DNA of 64,000 nucleotides from Ovis canadensis (taxonomy: Eukaryota; Chordata; Mammalia; Artiodactyla; Bovidae): positions 87,954,501-88,018,500 of the forward strand of contig NC_091245.1 in NCBI RefSeq assembly GCF_042477335.2. The letters are read 5' to 3'. Both the position numbers and the translations under genes were made by a program. Position 1 is the stretch's first letter, and each line of letters begins with the position of its first letter. Of this stretch, positions 1 to 13,339 are shown in pieces. The notes below the pieces were generated by a model, which had not been told where the DNA came from, ran no database searches, and saw nothing but the letters and a program-made list of their open reading frames with translations.

Positions 1-3000
1 ACACCTTCTTCAAAGTCACAGTCTTCAGGGAGCTGGGCCAGTGCTTGCCGTAATCAAGAACTTGGACTCTGGTTGGCACTGAAAATTCTGTGTAGGTTGT
101 TTTTCTATAGTAGGTAACCCAGGCAGGATTCAGGGGAATGGAAGACCTCCAGAATTTTTCAGCTTTAAAAGTAGAAGTCTGTGCTTTGTAGAGGTGGCAA
201 ATGTTCACTTGTTCCCGTAACTAATTCAGTTTCCTATGGGTGGCCAGGTGGTATCCAGCCTCCAATACAATACTTGTTTCTAGTGTCCAGAGCACCAGAC
301 ATCTTTGCAAGCAAAGCAAGAAGATTCCCAGTGTTCAGCTCTTATGGAGAATAGCCCAGCTGGCTTGTCATACTGAACTAGATGAATTGTGAATGTTAAT
401 TATACTGATCAATACAGTGACCTTGGTAACAGGCTTGTAGCTGCTGTAGAATCTGTTTACTTCGGGTTTGTAACAGAAAAGAGACCAAGCTGGTTGGGAA
501 CATGGTGTTCTAAGTGTAAGTCCCAGCAAGATGCATACTGGACAGACTGACCCTATCACACCCCTTCCCCGGAATTTCCCGGAGGGAAGCATTACTCTGG
601 TGATGGTTTCTGTTCTTTTTTGCCAGTTGAGAATGATCAAGGTTGGCAGAGGCTTGGTATTTAGTGTGGTGGGGTAAAGGGTGTTTACAAATCATGAAGG
701 TTAAAGAGAACACCCATGTTGAGGAGCACCTCCTTTCTCTACCTTGTTTGTAATTAGGAGTGGAGAATTGATGGGATTAATTTCAAACTTTACTTTCAGG
801 AAGAGGAACCTCTTCTATTTGGAGAGTAGAGGGTTCAGAATTCTGCACATTCTTTTCTGACTCCACAGGGAGGGGATTAGCTGAGCACTGGGCATGTTTG
901 GAATGAGAATACCTTGCCAATTTTTACTGAATTTGGACCAACCCATTGTAAAAATACAGTTTCTCTTCCTTAGACAGGCTCTTTGTCATGTTCTACTAAA
1001 CCTCTGTGGATCCATCTAATGGATTGTCCACAGCTGACAGATGGATTTGGTATTAAAAGCAGATTTTCTACTTCCTTGGCCTTATTTATTTCTGAAGAAT
1101 ACTGTCTAACTCATTTGTTCCCTGTGTTCCTTGAGTCACTTTATCAAGAGCCTGGTAAACTCCACGTGCCTGTGTTTGCTTTTTCAGATCCTGCTTAGAT
1201 TGTCTCAGCTCAGTCCTTCTTATGCAGTAGGAAGGAATAAAAGGTATCAGTCACCTAGGGAGGTTTTTTGTTTTTTGTTCCCAAAATATTCATTACCTAT
1301 TCATTACTGGAGCCTTAGCCTAAACCTACTTAATCAGAATGGGAAGGGGATGTGAAAGTAAGGGGCAAGTGGAGAGTGGGATGGGATGTGGATTTTGGTA
1401 CAGTTTCCTCAGTTAAACTTGAGAGATCCCAGACTTAGAACACTCTTAGATTATCTAGCAAGGCTAGTCAAAATTTTGAAATCTGATATTTGGGTGATAA
1501 TGCAGCTACCACCTATCTTGGATGACTTTAACCTTGAGGGAAATCTTGTGCCCCATGTGAGAGGTCCTGAAAACAGCCTCTACTTGCTCTTCTTTCCCAA
1601 GGTGTACAGAGTAAGCCATAACCAGAAATCCTGCCACCCTGTCAGCTCAAGGTGGAGGACCTCCTATGTCCCCAGACCTGTGCCAGCCACTTAGGTTACA
1701 TCGGTGAACAAGACAAGCGTCCCTGTCTGTCCTGTGGCATTTACATTCTTCTGAGGTTATTACTTGGGTCACATGAGTCTGGTGTAGTGGTTCTAACAAT
1801 TTGGAGTTTAGAGCCCTATCAGAGCTATGCTTATCTTCCAGGAAAATTACATATATGTAACAGTTTGCATATAAGGGGGAGTTGGCAGCCTGAAGCCCAT
1901 CCATGGACTCCAGGCTAAAAACCTTGCCTGGAATTGAGAATGTCATGATTGGGATAAAGCAAGGCCAGGAGTTCGGGTGTTTGGACATTTTTTTTCTCCT
2001 AACAAGACTGGGTTGTGGTTTCTTCATCTATATAGCCAAGGCAGTTTGCCAAGAACTCAAGTGTACCTCTAGAAAAAGTATAAGGAATGGCTAGAACTCC
2101 ACGAAACCAATAGCATTTCTTGAAATGCAAAGAATGATTTTGACTCTCCATCTGCATTCCCACGTCTAGCTTCTGGTTGGCTGAGCTTCTTGGACTCAAC
2201 AGATTAAAAATCAGGTCATAGTATAAGATTTCCTTTAACATGGTTATTTATATTGTGAATTCCTGGACTGAGGGTGATAGTAAAATTATACGAGAGGACA
2301 TTTTCATGAAATTCTGGCTTCAAAACATAGAAAAATCACCGGAGTTGATTGAGCGGCTGAGGCTATAGCCAAAGAGTAAAGATTGGAGAAAGATGGTAGA
2401 AGAAAAAGGAGGGCACAGCTCAGAAAGACAGTTAACTAAGCGGGTAAGCCAGGTAGTCAGGAGAGCAGCTTCCTGCTTAAGCCAAAGTGAATGGATTTGA
2501 GACTCAGACAAAAGATTAATCCTCTTTAGCCCTCAAGGGGCCTGTCACTATTGTTTTATTATCAAATAGAACTCAAGATAAAAAGGGGAGGGCAGATAAA
2601 GTTTGGCTTTTTTGATACAAATAACATGTCTGTCCCTAGAAAAGTTGGTGTTTGACTTGCATGAATGGCCAAACCATTGCCCAGTGTTAGTACAATGTGT
2701 AACATACTACAGAAATGTGAATGAAATTTCATTTGGGCAATAGGAGAAAGAATTACATAAAAAAAGACACAGCCAGATTTAGAGATTGGAACACAGTGCA
2801 CTGCGGAACCCTGTGCCAATTCTCCCTTAACTGCCATGAAATCTGACCTTCAGTATAACCACAGGCCGAGACCTCTTTAAGGTGGTCTTTACAGGGATAT
2901 TCTTGTTTCTAAGGGAAACTTTGCAGACCCACATTGAGGGATTGCTGAATAAGTGCTGTATTCAAGGCCCTTCAGGCCAAACTTCTGTAAATTCGGAGAA

Positions 3001-4725
3001 CAGAGGTCACAGTCCTTCCCAGAGGAGCCGGGAGACTCTAGATGGTTCCAGTTGTAACTGCTCTAGCATATGGAAAAAACAGTTCTGCTGTGAAAACCTT
3101 ACAACCTGCTATTTAACATAAAAGACATCTCATTGTTTGCTTAATGATGCATTGAAGCCAAAGCTACCTAATCTAGTGGAATATAATCATGCCACCAGTT
3201 ATCTTTGTTTTCTGTTTTTAAAGAAACCCTTTAAAGTGATCAAAGGAATTTCAGACCTCACTTCCTGCATCTGTTTAGATTTGTTTTGAGGTTCTATTCA
3301 GCTTAGGAAGCTTTATAGTTAAAACCTGCTCTTCAGTTTTTAGAAAAATTCTATTCTTAAAAACCATATAGCCAAGATTTTTTAATTTGTTCATTAAATG
3401 AGTACTTTAAATAATGTCTGCCATGGCTATGAAACCAAGATCCAATAATCACATATCGTGTCAAGTAAGTCCAGAATACTTCAATAAAATTAATAACCTT
3501 ACAGGAGCTTTCTGTTACTTGTAGAGTTAGAGAAGTGGTACCAGAAAATGGGAAAGCATCAATGACAAAATGTATTTTTATTTAAAATTTTTACTGGGAG
3601 GTCCCCAAACTTATTGTAGCTCATTTTGAATTGAGAAAATGCAACCTCACTTGGTCTTTCAGACATGTTTACAAGGTGAGTTGAGGTGGGTATTGCTTGA
3701 GTGATATGCCACAGTTGAGAAAAGAACCTAGTAGAATGTTTTCAGTTTTAGGACATGTGCTCTAAATACACTAAGGGTTGGTCTGTGAAAGAACGTCCTC
3801 CCATCTCTATTCTACACAGGATAAATCTTAACACTGATAAAATCCAAATTTAAATAAAGTATATTCTCTTTTGCATGTTTCAAAGCATGGTCATATCTTA
3901 TGAAAATAGCTAGCAGGTCTCTAAAATGATACCCCAAAAATTATTATTCAGTTTTTACCATACGAAACTGAAAATCTCCTTGTATAAATAAATACAGGTG
4001 GAGTTTTAAAATTGCTTTTGATTCTGATGCTAAACTCTGAGGTCATTTCTTTCATCCTAGTAAAGTGTCAGGATTGGGTCTTCTGTACATTCTCCTCCTC
4101 CCCACTCCATCCCCAAAAGACAGCTGGAAGTGTGTATCGGAGTGGAGCTTTTTGCTTCCACAATGTTTGGGCTTAATTTTCTCCTCACCCTTTCCAAGTC
4201 TAAGGAGTGGTGTCTCTCAATGGCAATTCATAGGCAACTTTAAAATATTTTCTTTGCATTGTTTCACTTCTCCAAAGTCAATCTGGACTTTGGAACTGAA
4301 AGTTCTTTTCCCATCCCAAAGCTTACCATGTTCATCTGGTATCGTAAGTTCAGAAAGCAGTAGTGCAATAGTGGAGTGTTCTGTAAGCTAACTCTTTGAA
4401 AATAAGGGAAAGTTGCTGCTTTCCCTAGATTATTCCAAAGAACGATAATAGAACCGTTTTGGGAGGAGTTTTTTGTTTTTGTGTGTGGTGGTGGTTTTTT
4501 TTTTTTTTTTTGTGCGTTTTTTGATCTGTTTGTTGCTTTTTACTCTTTGAGTTTATGTTCTTGTTTTAATCTTAATGTTGGTAGCAGATTGCCTTGACCA
4601 AGGCATTTAACCACTGGCCCTGTTCTGTTTTGTCATCTGTAAAGGGTAGATCCAACAGCCAAAGGATTCCAAAATGTTTTGAAAATACAGATCCTCCATA
4701 AGAGAAATCTTAGTCATATGCCACT
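1..4725. other. AHCYL1 intron 1, 5' part; no gene seen
   Basis: AT-rich sequence without a credible exon. Short open frames lack splice context and resemble no family I recognise. A weak L2-like motif (a 'gtgaacaagacaagcgtccc' type stretch near 1700-1735) is the only recognisable repeat trace. It is assigned to intron 1 because it lies upstream of exon 2 and has no CpG island or first exon. Confidence 0.6.
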
Positions 4726-4734
4726 AATTTTGAA

Positions 4735-4950
4735 AGTTAGTGAAAGTTAAGTTGCTCAGTCGTGTCCGACTCTTTGTGACCCCGTGGACTGTAGCCCACC
4801 AGGCTCCTCCGTCCGTGGGATTCTCCAGGCAAGAATACTGGAGTGGGTTGCCATTTCCTCCTCCAGGGGATCTTCCTGACCCAGGGATTGAACCCAGGTT
4901 TCCCGCATTGCGGGCAGACGCTTTACCCTCTGAGCCACCAGGGAAGCCCC
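4735..4950 (-). repeat. Bov-tA SINE
   Basis: Antisense copy: the A-unit tail (ttgctcagtcgtgtccgact) is at the left and the tRNA-derived head (ctgagccaccagggaagccc) at the right. Imperfect target-site duplications aattttgaa/aattgtgaa flank it at 4726 and 4951. Confidence 0.9.
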
Positions 4951-4959
4951 AATTGTGAA

Positions 4960-6445
4960 GCAGGTGCTTAAACTAGAAAGGCATAGAAATCCTGGCATTC
5001 CGAACCTTGGTTTTCACAATACTATTAAATGTGAATTTCAAACTTCTAATCAGCTTTAAGTAAAAGTTCTAATTGAGTGCTCTCGGGTGGTTTTACTTGT
5101 TCTTTGTATGTCAAGATTTAAACAAACATGGTGTGAAAAGACATTCAGATGAATATTATTCTAGCAGTGTTACTGGTAAAATTTGCTGAATAACTTTTCC
5201 TATGCAAAAGTTGATTTTGACTTTTCATTTACTATACAGCCCAAAGCAAGAGACCTTTATCCTTGTGCATCTGACCGCTTTACTCATTAGAAAAGGGCTA
5301 GTCAGGAAGTCATAGGTCAGGAAAACCCAGACTTTTGTCATCTGGTCTGGGAGGCAGAGAGTGGAGGGGGATTGTACTGTATTCATTCTGGAGCAACAGG
5401 TATCTCTGATGTTTCAGTAGCTCCAAAGAAGTTGCAGCCGACAGTTTCTTTTCAGCCAGCTTCTTTCTTATAGGCTATCTAAGGTCATGATTTTAAGCTG
5501 AGATTTTTAACTAAAATTGGACATAAACACCTCAAGTAAGAAAGTCAAGAAGGATGGCAAATACTGCCTCTCTACAATTAAAAATACAATTATGTTTTTA
5601 ATGTGACTGATTATCTTTATAGATTCTTGTCCATGTGTTACTGTCTCTATTCTCCCTCTAGAAGCTTAATATTATGTATTTTATTTTTAAGAGCTGGGAA
5701 ACTGAAGCTTGTGCTGCTTATCTTTTTTTTGTGTGTGTGCTGCTTATTTTTAAAGTGTATCACCTTGTCCATTGAACTTGAAAATTTCCAGTCTAACTAC
5801 TGAATGGATTCTGAAAGGTCCCATTGACCCACTCATCTTTGGAAACAATACCTGTTACTACATAGTTAGTATTTAATGTTAGGTCTTTAAAGTCAGATTG
5901 TTATTTAATACTGAGTTTTGATGGCTTTTTCCTTCCTTGATGGGAAGCAGTAAATGGTGACCAAAAAAAGTCTCATTAACCCTTGTTGAGTATCAGTTTA
6001 GGGTTCTAGAAACTGATTCTTTTTAGAATCAGCTGCTGCTTATTTGGAGTGACTTGTATTTCTTCTGCCATATCACAGGTGGGATTCACTCACTCAGATG
6101 AACATGTGAAGGGGACTTGTTTAAGTTCCTAAAATGCCATTGACTTTAAACTTTATTTAAGCTAGCCTTCCAAATCAAGGAAGGAATGATTAATCTTTTT
6201 CCAACTTGATAGGCTAAGAAATTACACAGATGACATTTATTCAGTCTCTGTGGCTTTCCTTCCAAAATGCCCGACTCCATCTTCCTTCTAGAGCTGTCCA
6301 CTGATTACTTGCTTTCTTTTGGTGTTAACTCTTTTTTCTCCTAGCGATTTGTTTGAAGAATACAGATTTACCTAATTTGTAAGCAGTTGACAAGTTTTCA
6401 TCTTAAAGAACATTCCAGCATACTTTGCAGTAAGGTTTGCCAGTT
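4960..6445. other. AHCYL1 intron 1 segment; nothing recognised
   Basis: Unique AT-rich sequence. A small direct repeat (tgctgcttat either side of a GT-rich run near 5714-5750) is the only structure seen. Confidence 0.5.
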
Positions 6446-6456
6446 TAACATCTTGT

Positions 6457-6668
6457 ACGTGCGTATGCATGCTCAGTTGTGTCCAACTGTTTGCAACCCC
6501 ATGGACTGTAGCCCACCAGGCTTCTCTGTCCCTGGGATTTTTCCCAACAAGAATACTTGTATGGGTTGCCATTTCCTCCTCCAAGGATCTTCCCAACCCA
6601 AAGATTGAACCCACAACTCCTGCCTTGCAGGCAGATTCTTTACCGCTTGAGCCATCAGGGAAGCTCCC
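6457..6668 (-). repeat. Bov-tA SINE with target-site duplication
   Basis: Antisense Bov-tA with the A unit at the left and the tRNA head (gagccatcagggaagctcc) at the right. The perfect 11-bp duplication taacatcttgt occurs at 6446-6456 and 6669-6679. Confidence 0.92.
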
Positions 6669-6679
6669 TAACATCTTGT

Positions 6680-8665
6680 GAGCTTTCCTTAAAATCAATA
6701 TTGGCACCAAAGAGCAAATTAAGGCTGATGACTTTTGATACAACATATACTATTTGTGTATGTAACCAGACTTGGTCTTTCCGAGCATTCAAGAATTGTT
6801 GGTTCTTGTACTCTATGAATCAATACAAATGATTTCCAAGTTAAAAAAAAAAGGTGCAGAATATTTTAGCATGCTACCTTTTCAGAAAATGTAGGAAAAA
6901 AGAGAAGGAAAATAAGAATATAAATTCATATTTGCTTTCCCCATGTCAAAAATGTACATAAGTATAAACCAGAAACTAATAGAGGAGAGTGGAACAGAGT
7001 TGGGGGGATAAGAATGGAAATGAGACTTCCCTGAGTATATCTTTTAAATTTGAGGTGTACTTCATATGTCAAAAATAAAATTAGAGAAGACAAAGGAAAC
7101 CTTAAAATTGTGTATAAAAAAAAAATGAACCTAACTACATATCTGGGAGATTACACAGTCACCTAGAAAAAAAGTACTTTGCTTATGCAATACTCTTTGT
7201 GAAATAATTCCTTTTTTGTATGAAATATATCCTAAGGACAAAAAGAACTCCAAGAAATATTGACACTTCACTGCAAAGATTATTGTTAATGATAATATTA
7301 GTCTTGTAATTTTGAAATTATTTTATGTACATTATAGGCTAAAGCAAATAAGTATTTTATTGCTATTCAAAGTCAGGATTGTCACCAAAGAGAAAAGATA
7401 TAAATAGGAAAATTAGAAGTTTAAGAAATGAGTGTTAAATTTGAAATAGAATTACTGATACAAATTCATGAGTAAAACCAAAAGGTTAATTTTTCTCTCT
7501 ACTGCAAGAACCTAGAAGCACAGACACCTCTCATAGCAATGGGCAGACCTTGTATCCAGATTTTAGTTTCTAAATACCTTTTCCCTCTGAAAGAAGTGAG
7601 GGCTCCTTGGAGAAAATGATTGATTCTAGATTGGAAGCAGAGAAAGAACAAGATGAACCTGATATAGCTTCTTATGTCAGAAAGAGGAGTCATTTAAAGG
7701 TGATCACGTCAGAAGAAAAGTCAGCTTAAAGGAAGTTCCCACTGGCCCAGTTTGGGACAATTGGAGCGTTCAGTGCACTCATGCAATTGAGTGTAACATA
7801 GATAAATAAAAATATGGATGACAAGTTAAAAAAAAAAGAAAAACTTTTCTTTGCGAAAGAATGCCAGCTAATATATGTGGAAGGAATGACAGAAATCATG
7901 GTTCTATAACCCCCTCTCCCCAATATAACTGACTCAGGCAAGGATTATGAACAGATGGTAAAGTCACTAGGGAACAGGACATTCACAGGCTGACAAGGAT
8001 CACCGCACAAATTAACCTTTGCTTGCAAAGGAGAAAATATTCTTTTCAAAGACTGATGTTAATCACTTTAACCAGGGGTTCAAGTTAGTGTCCTTAATAG
8101 TCGAACAACCTGACTTTAGGTGCCTCCTGATGTGCAAAGTAAAGTATATAATATCAACTATGGAATATTCTTGCCAAATTTAATCTCTCTCTAATCCAAC
8201 TTCAAAGCTGAAAGTTCACAGGAGGGAAACAATCTGAAAAATTCAAAATGTGGGAGATTCTATAATGCAACTGACCTGGACTCTGGAGGAAAATTATGGA
8301 GGTGGGGGTAGGGCAGGGATGGGACTTGTTTAGATTAGCAGAGACCAAAAGAACCTAACAACCAAATGCATTTTGTGAACCTTGATTCCATCCTGGGATG
8401 GTAGAGTTGAGTTTACAACTATAAAGGATATACTTGAGGAAAATTAATTTGAATACAGATTGGCTATATTTGATGATATGGAACTGTTAAATGTTCTTAA
8501 GTATTATAATGTTATAGTGGTTCTGCAGGAGAATAGCTTTGCTAGAAAGTATGCGTGTGTGCATATAGAGAAAGAAATCTAATATGGAAAAGGGAAAGTT
8601 TCAGTCTAGACGGAGGGTATACAAATGTCCTTTATATTAAATTTTTTATGTTGAAAATGATGATA
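6680..8665. other. AHCYL1 intron 1 segment; old decayed repeat sequence
   Basis: AT-rich. The part around 7590-7950 and 8340-8540 looks like decayed L1-type 3' sequence (for example the 'aatttgaatacagattggc' stretch near 8449), into which the BovB downstream inserted. The family assignment is tentative and no gene is seen. Confidence 0.35.
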
Positions 8666-8667
8666 AT

Positions 8668-10358
8668 AAAGGGAACATTTCATGCAAAGATGGGCTTGAT
8701 AAAGGATAGAAATGGTATGGACCTAACAGAAGCAGAAGATATTAAGAAGAGATGGCAAGAATACACAGAAGAACTGTACAAAAAGGATCTTCACGACCCG
8801 GATAATCACGATGGTGTGATCACTCATCTAGAGCCAGACGTCCTGGAATGTGAAGTCAAGTGGGCCTTAGAAAGCATCACTACGAACAAAGCTAGTGGAG
8901 GGGATGGAATTCCAGTAGAGCTGTTTCAAATCCTGAAAGATGATGCTGTGAAAGTGCTGCACTCAATATGCCAGCAAATTTGGAAAACTCAGCAGTGGCC
9001 ACAGGACTGGGAAAGGTCAGTTTTCATTCCAATCCCAAAGAAAGGCAATGCCAAAGAATGCTCAAACTATTGCACAATTGCACTCATCTCACACGCTAGT
9101 AAAGAAATGCTCAAAATTCTCCAAGCCAGACTTCAGCAATATGTGAACCGTGAACTTCCAGATGTTCAAGCTGGAAGCTGGTTTTAGAAAAGGCAGAGGA
9201 ACCAGAGATCAAATTGTCAACATCTGCTGGATCATGGAAAAAGCAAGAGAGTTCCAGAAAAACATCTGTTTTATTGACTATGCCAAAGCCTTTAACTGTG
9301 TGGATCACAATAAACTGTGGAAAATTCTGAGAGATGGGAATACCAGACCACCTGACCTGCCTCTTGAGAAATCTGTATGCAGGTCAGGAAGCAACAGTAG
9401 AACTGGACATGGAACAACAGACTGGTTCCAAATAGGAAAAGGAGTACGTCAAGGCTGTATATTGTCATCCTGCTTATTTAACTTATATGCAGAGTACATC
9501 ATGAGAAACGCTGGACTGGAAGAAACACAAGCTGGAATCAAGATTGCTGGGAGAAATATCAATAACCTCACATATGCAGATGACACCACCCTTATGGCAG
9601 AAAGTGAAGAGGAACTAAAAAGCCTCTTGATGAAAGTGAAAGAGGAGAGTGAAAAAGTTGGCTTAAAGCTCAACATTCAGAAAATGAAGATCATGGCATC
9701 TGGTCCCATCACTCCATGGGAAATAGATGGAGAAACAGTGGAAACAGGGTCAGACTTTATTTTTTGGGGCTCCAAAATCACTGCAGATGGTGACTGCAGC
9801 CATGAAATTAAAAGACGCTTACTCCTTGGAAGGAAAATTATGACCAACCTAGATAGCATATTCAAAAGCAGAGACATTACTTTGCCGACTAAGGTCCGTC
9901 TAGTCAAGGCTATGGTTTTTCCAGTTGTCATGTATGGATGTGAGAGTTGGACTGTGAAGAAGGCTGAGCGCCGAAGAATTGATGCTTTTGAACTGTGGTA
10001 TTGGAGAAGACTCTTGAGAGTCCCTTGGCCTGCAAGGAGATCCAACCAGTCCATTCTGAAAGAGATCAGCCCTGGGATTTCTTTGGAAGGAATGATGCTG
10101 GAGCTGAAACTCCAGTACTTTGGCCACCTCATGTGAAGAGTTGACTCATTGGAAAAGACTCTGATGCTGGGAGGAATTGGGGGCAGGAGGAGAAGGGGAT
10201 GACAGAGGATGAGATGGTTGGATGACATCACTGACTCGATGGACGCAAGTCTGAGTGAACTCCAGGAGTTGGTGATGGACAGGGAGTCCTGGCGTGCTGT
10301 GATTCATGGGGTCGCAAAGAGTCGGACACGACTGTGCGACTGAACTGAACTGAACTGA
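8668..10358 (+). mobile_element. 5'-truncated BovB LINE with degenerate RT
   Basis: About 1.7 kb of the 3' half of a BovB non-LTR retrotransposon (a full element is about 3.2 kb), ending in the family's actga repeat tail. It encodes reverse-transcriptase sequence including YADD at 9573-9584. The element is 5'-truncated. Its frame is broken near 9168-9187 by a 7-bp tandem duplication, and a short stretch near 9330-9400 is read out of register between two small indels. It is therefore not an active element. Confidence 0.93.
9150..10136 (+). pseudogene. BovB reverse transcriptase fragment
   Basis: This open frame of 328 codons carries RT domain motifs: FIDYAKAFNCVDHNKLW, GVRQGCILSSCLFNLYAEYI and the catalytic YADDT, followed by the conserved LINE C-terminal stretch SWTVKKAERRRIDAFELW. 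The N-terminal part of the domain is in a different frame (8669-9187), separated by a frameshift. It has no endonuclease domain and no host function is implied. BovB entered ruminants by horizontal transfer; this is established knowledge, not visible here. Confidence 0.85.
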
Positions 10359-10359
10359 G

Positions 10360-10907
10360 AGATAGACAGAGTGCAAGAGTGGTGATGGGGGGGTGCAGTG
10401 GTTGGAGTGGGGAGGAGTTTTGGTGTGTCTCTAAGAACATGGGTGTATTTCAGGAACCTAGATTTCTTCAGTTATCTATTACCCACCCACCTCCCCCCCC
10501 CAAAAAAAAAATTAACCTGGAGTTAATGATAATTCACTGTCAGGGTTAAAAGAATGACAGGCATGTTTTCATACAACGTTGGTATTGATTGAAGACGAAA
10601 AACTAGGGACTGGCCAGGCAGATAGCTAAATAGGCTTTGAAACATTGTCTGGATGCATGTTATGTTCTGTTGTAATTTGTGGTTTTCAGAAGGTTAGGAA
10701 GCCTTTCCTCTTACTTGTTGCCATTTTTTAAATCTTTTAGTTTTACCTCTAGTTGGCAGTCAGAGGCCTAGATCACTCATATTCACTGGTGCACTTTTGG
10801 AGATAGTAGAAAGCCTATGAAATGCACAGTCTGATATGAAGAGAGGGGGAGTAGCTTATAAGGTGAAACCACTCTTTGGCAGAGTTTTTCAAGCTCCATG
10901 TTCCTTC
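10360..10907. other. AHCYL1 intron 1 segment; nothing recognised
   Basis: Unique sequence with a C-run/A-run (10492-10510) and no exon or repeat that I recognise. Confidence 0.5.
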
Positions 10908-10916
10908 CTTACATTT

Positions 10917-11040
10917 GGAAAAGGAAATGGCAACCCACTCTAGTATTCTTGCCTGGAAAATTCCATAGACAGAGGAGCCTGGCAGGCTACAGTCCATAGG
11001 GTTGCAGAGAGTCGGATATGAGTGGGCGACTTTCACTTCA
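10917..11040 (+). repeat. Bov-A SINE monomer
   Basis: Sense A unit from aaggaaatggcaacccactc to gagtgggcgactttcacttc. Near-identical flanks (cttacattt at 10908, cttaccattt at 11041) look like an imperfect target-site duplication. Confidence 0.8.
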
Positions 11041-11145
11041 CTTACCATTTAAGTGACTCAACAGCGTGGGCCTTGCTTGGTGTTGCCTCACCCCTTGCTC
11101 CCAGCAACATTAAAGAAGGATCCAGTTGAGTTCCATTTTGAAAGG

Positions 11146-11300
11146 AGTGTTTCTTCTGACTGTAGAATGGGCTTCTGTGTGTGTGTGTGTGTATGTGTGT
11201 GTGTGTGTTACTGCTGTTGAGACATAGTGTTTCTTCTGACTGCAGAATTGGCTTCTGGCTGTGTCTGTGTGTGTTATATCCTATTACTGTTGAGACACAG
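11146..11300. repeat. Imperfect 80-bp tandem duplication with (TG)n
   Basis: The sequence agtgtttcttctgactg occurs at 11146 and 11226, each followed by agaat-ggcttctg, a TG-rich run (longest at 11176-11208) and a ctgttgagacayag ending. The copies differ mainly in TG length and a short insertion. Confidence 0.8.
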
Positions 11301-11309
11301 AGCCAGGTG

Positions 11310-13181
11310 GAGTGGGGGAGGGAGATGTGTGCTGTAATTAGTCAGCTTGCCTATCCCCCTCCCTCTAGAAACTCAGGGCCCATCTGGGGGAACTGAGAAC
11401 TTAAGAAACTTGAGACAGGGAAGGAGGAGAGTGAGCAGCCAAAACCTACCAAGTCTCAGAAGACTGGGTTCTGCACCAGGGAATGGAAGAAATGACTGGA
11501 GGTGGCTCTGGATTTGATATGTGGCCTGAGATCGATTGCCTTGAGATGAGTTGTTTTCTGATATACCTGTAGGCTGCAAGTTGAGAAAAGGATGTCCTTC
11601 ATCTTTGGGAAATTTCTTTTGCCATTATAATTGCAAGTCTGAAAGATGGTCAGATTTATATAGTCCTTGTACCAAGAAGCTAGTGTTTATTGATAACTGT
11701 TTCTTTGGATTCATTTGAAATGGGAATCAGACTGATCAGTGGTAAGTATTAAGAACAGGTCTTGGACCTTTTTATCCTGATAGCCATACTCTCTTCTTTT
11801 CCTCTGAGGGGAAAAAAAAGGCAGATGAGAGTAAAGTCTGTAGAAGAAAGAATAAATTAGCCAGAAGATGTGTGGAAAAAAGATTAGAAAAGATGTGGTA
11901 GGAATCCTGGAAGGAGTTCTAGCATACTGCATACTGCTTAATAATTGCCTTTGTTAAAATTTCTAGCTTCTGATAGTCACTTTTTTGCTCAGTTGACAAG
12001 GGTTAGCTAAGAGATGTGCTGACCGTAATTTCTAAACAGAAAAGATTGTGCAGATAATATGCTGGCGACAGTGGGACATCATGTAAATTTGAGAACATCT
12101 GAGAAAACCAGTAGTGTACCAGAAAAGGTAATTGGCCCTTCAAATAATCCTCAGCAGTAAGGAAGACCAAACCCTCTATTCACTTCCAATCTATGCTTTC
12201 TTAATGATGTGTTTTCCTAATAATCGCTGTTTACCTTTGAGCCTAGTTCTTCACCCTTAGGAGAAAACCTTTCTGAGGAAATTAAAAACTATTAGATAGG
12301 CATGTGAAGTAACATCTTAATAATAATTTGTCTAGCCTAACCTCTGGTTTTTGGAGGCCTCAGTTAGACAATATCCAGATTAGGCTGTGAAGACTATAGT
12401 ATCTAGCATGTTCCCAAAGAAGCAGTAAAATTCTGTGACAAAGCCATTTGTCATATGGCTTTGGGTTGTTATACTGTGGATCAGAACACATCTACAGATT
12501 GTAAGGGACCATATTTCCTTTCATAGCTCTTTCCTATAATAGCACCGACAACTTAGTTGGTGCCTCCTAGATGTGTTGACTAAATGAATGTAATACTCTG
12601 AGTGTTACCCTGATCACTGTCTGTTGGCCATAGTATCATAGCAGAATTCTCGTGGCTGTTAATTCTCTGATTTAGGAGCTAGAAGGCAAAATCGGGTGGG
12701 ACCTGGGAAGGAAGTGTAACTAAGCTATTTAAATATCTGAATAGATAGACCGTGTGTTTGTGGAAGTAAACTTCTCAGCTTCTGATGGTAAAAAAAAGTA
12801 TCAATTAGAATCAACTAAGGAATAATATACAACTGTTTTTCTTCTCTGGAGTTGTTTTCAATTGCCTATGATTCCTTTTTCTTGCTAAGTTTTATAGAGC
12901 GATTCTTAGCTCACTGTCACCAGACTTACCACGAGATGGTGGTATACCATACCCCAATTTGTTTCTTCAGTAGAATGTTTCTTTAATTCTCAGTGTCACA
13001 TAGATAAGAGTCATCTTTTAAAAAGTGCTCTAAGATAGCTAGCATGTAAAATTGGCCTGACATTTAATTGAGTTTTTAAGGCACAGCAAGTAGACTTCCA
13101 TATTTGGATATGCTATTTGGAGAATGGGTCAGTCTGATATTTTAACCTTTCTCAGAGGTGATTGATATTAGTTCAGGAATA
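11310..13181. other. AHCYL1 intron 1 segment; nothing recognised
   Basis: Unique intronic sequence without exon features or repeats that I can name. Confidence 0.5.
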
Positions 13182-13191
13182 GAGCACTGGT

Positions 13192-13329
13192 GGGAATTCT
13201 CTGGTGGTCCATTGGTTAGGACTTGGTGCTTTCGCTGCTGTGGATCCAGATTCAGTTCCTGGTCAGGGAACCAGGATCCTATAAGCCATGTGGCATAGCC
13301 AAAAATAAACCAAAAAAAAACAAAAAACG
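13192..13329 (+). repeat. CHR-type tRNA-derived SINE
   Basis: Starts gggaattctctggtggtcca and ends ccatgtggcatagccaaaaa plus an A-rich tail. Imperfect target-site duplications gagcactggt/gaacactggt at 13182 and 13330 bound it. Confidence 0.82.
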
Positions 13330-13339
13330 GAACACTGGT

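Noticed and set aside
4740-4998. Overlapping open frames on both strands
   Set aside because: They lie wholly inside a Bov-tA SINE. The same applies to frames at 6372-6832, 10146-10440, 34350-35024, 37641-38190 and 44152-44352.
8555-10136. Long open frames that might be host genes
   Set aside because: They encode BovB reverse transcriptase with a frameshift and a 5' truncation; no host exon structure is present.
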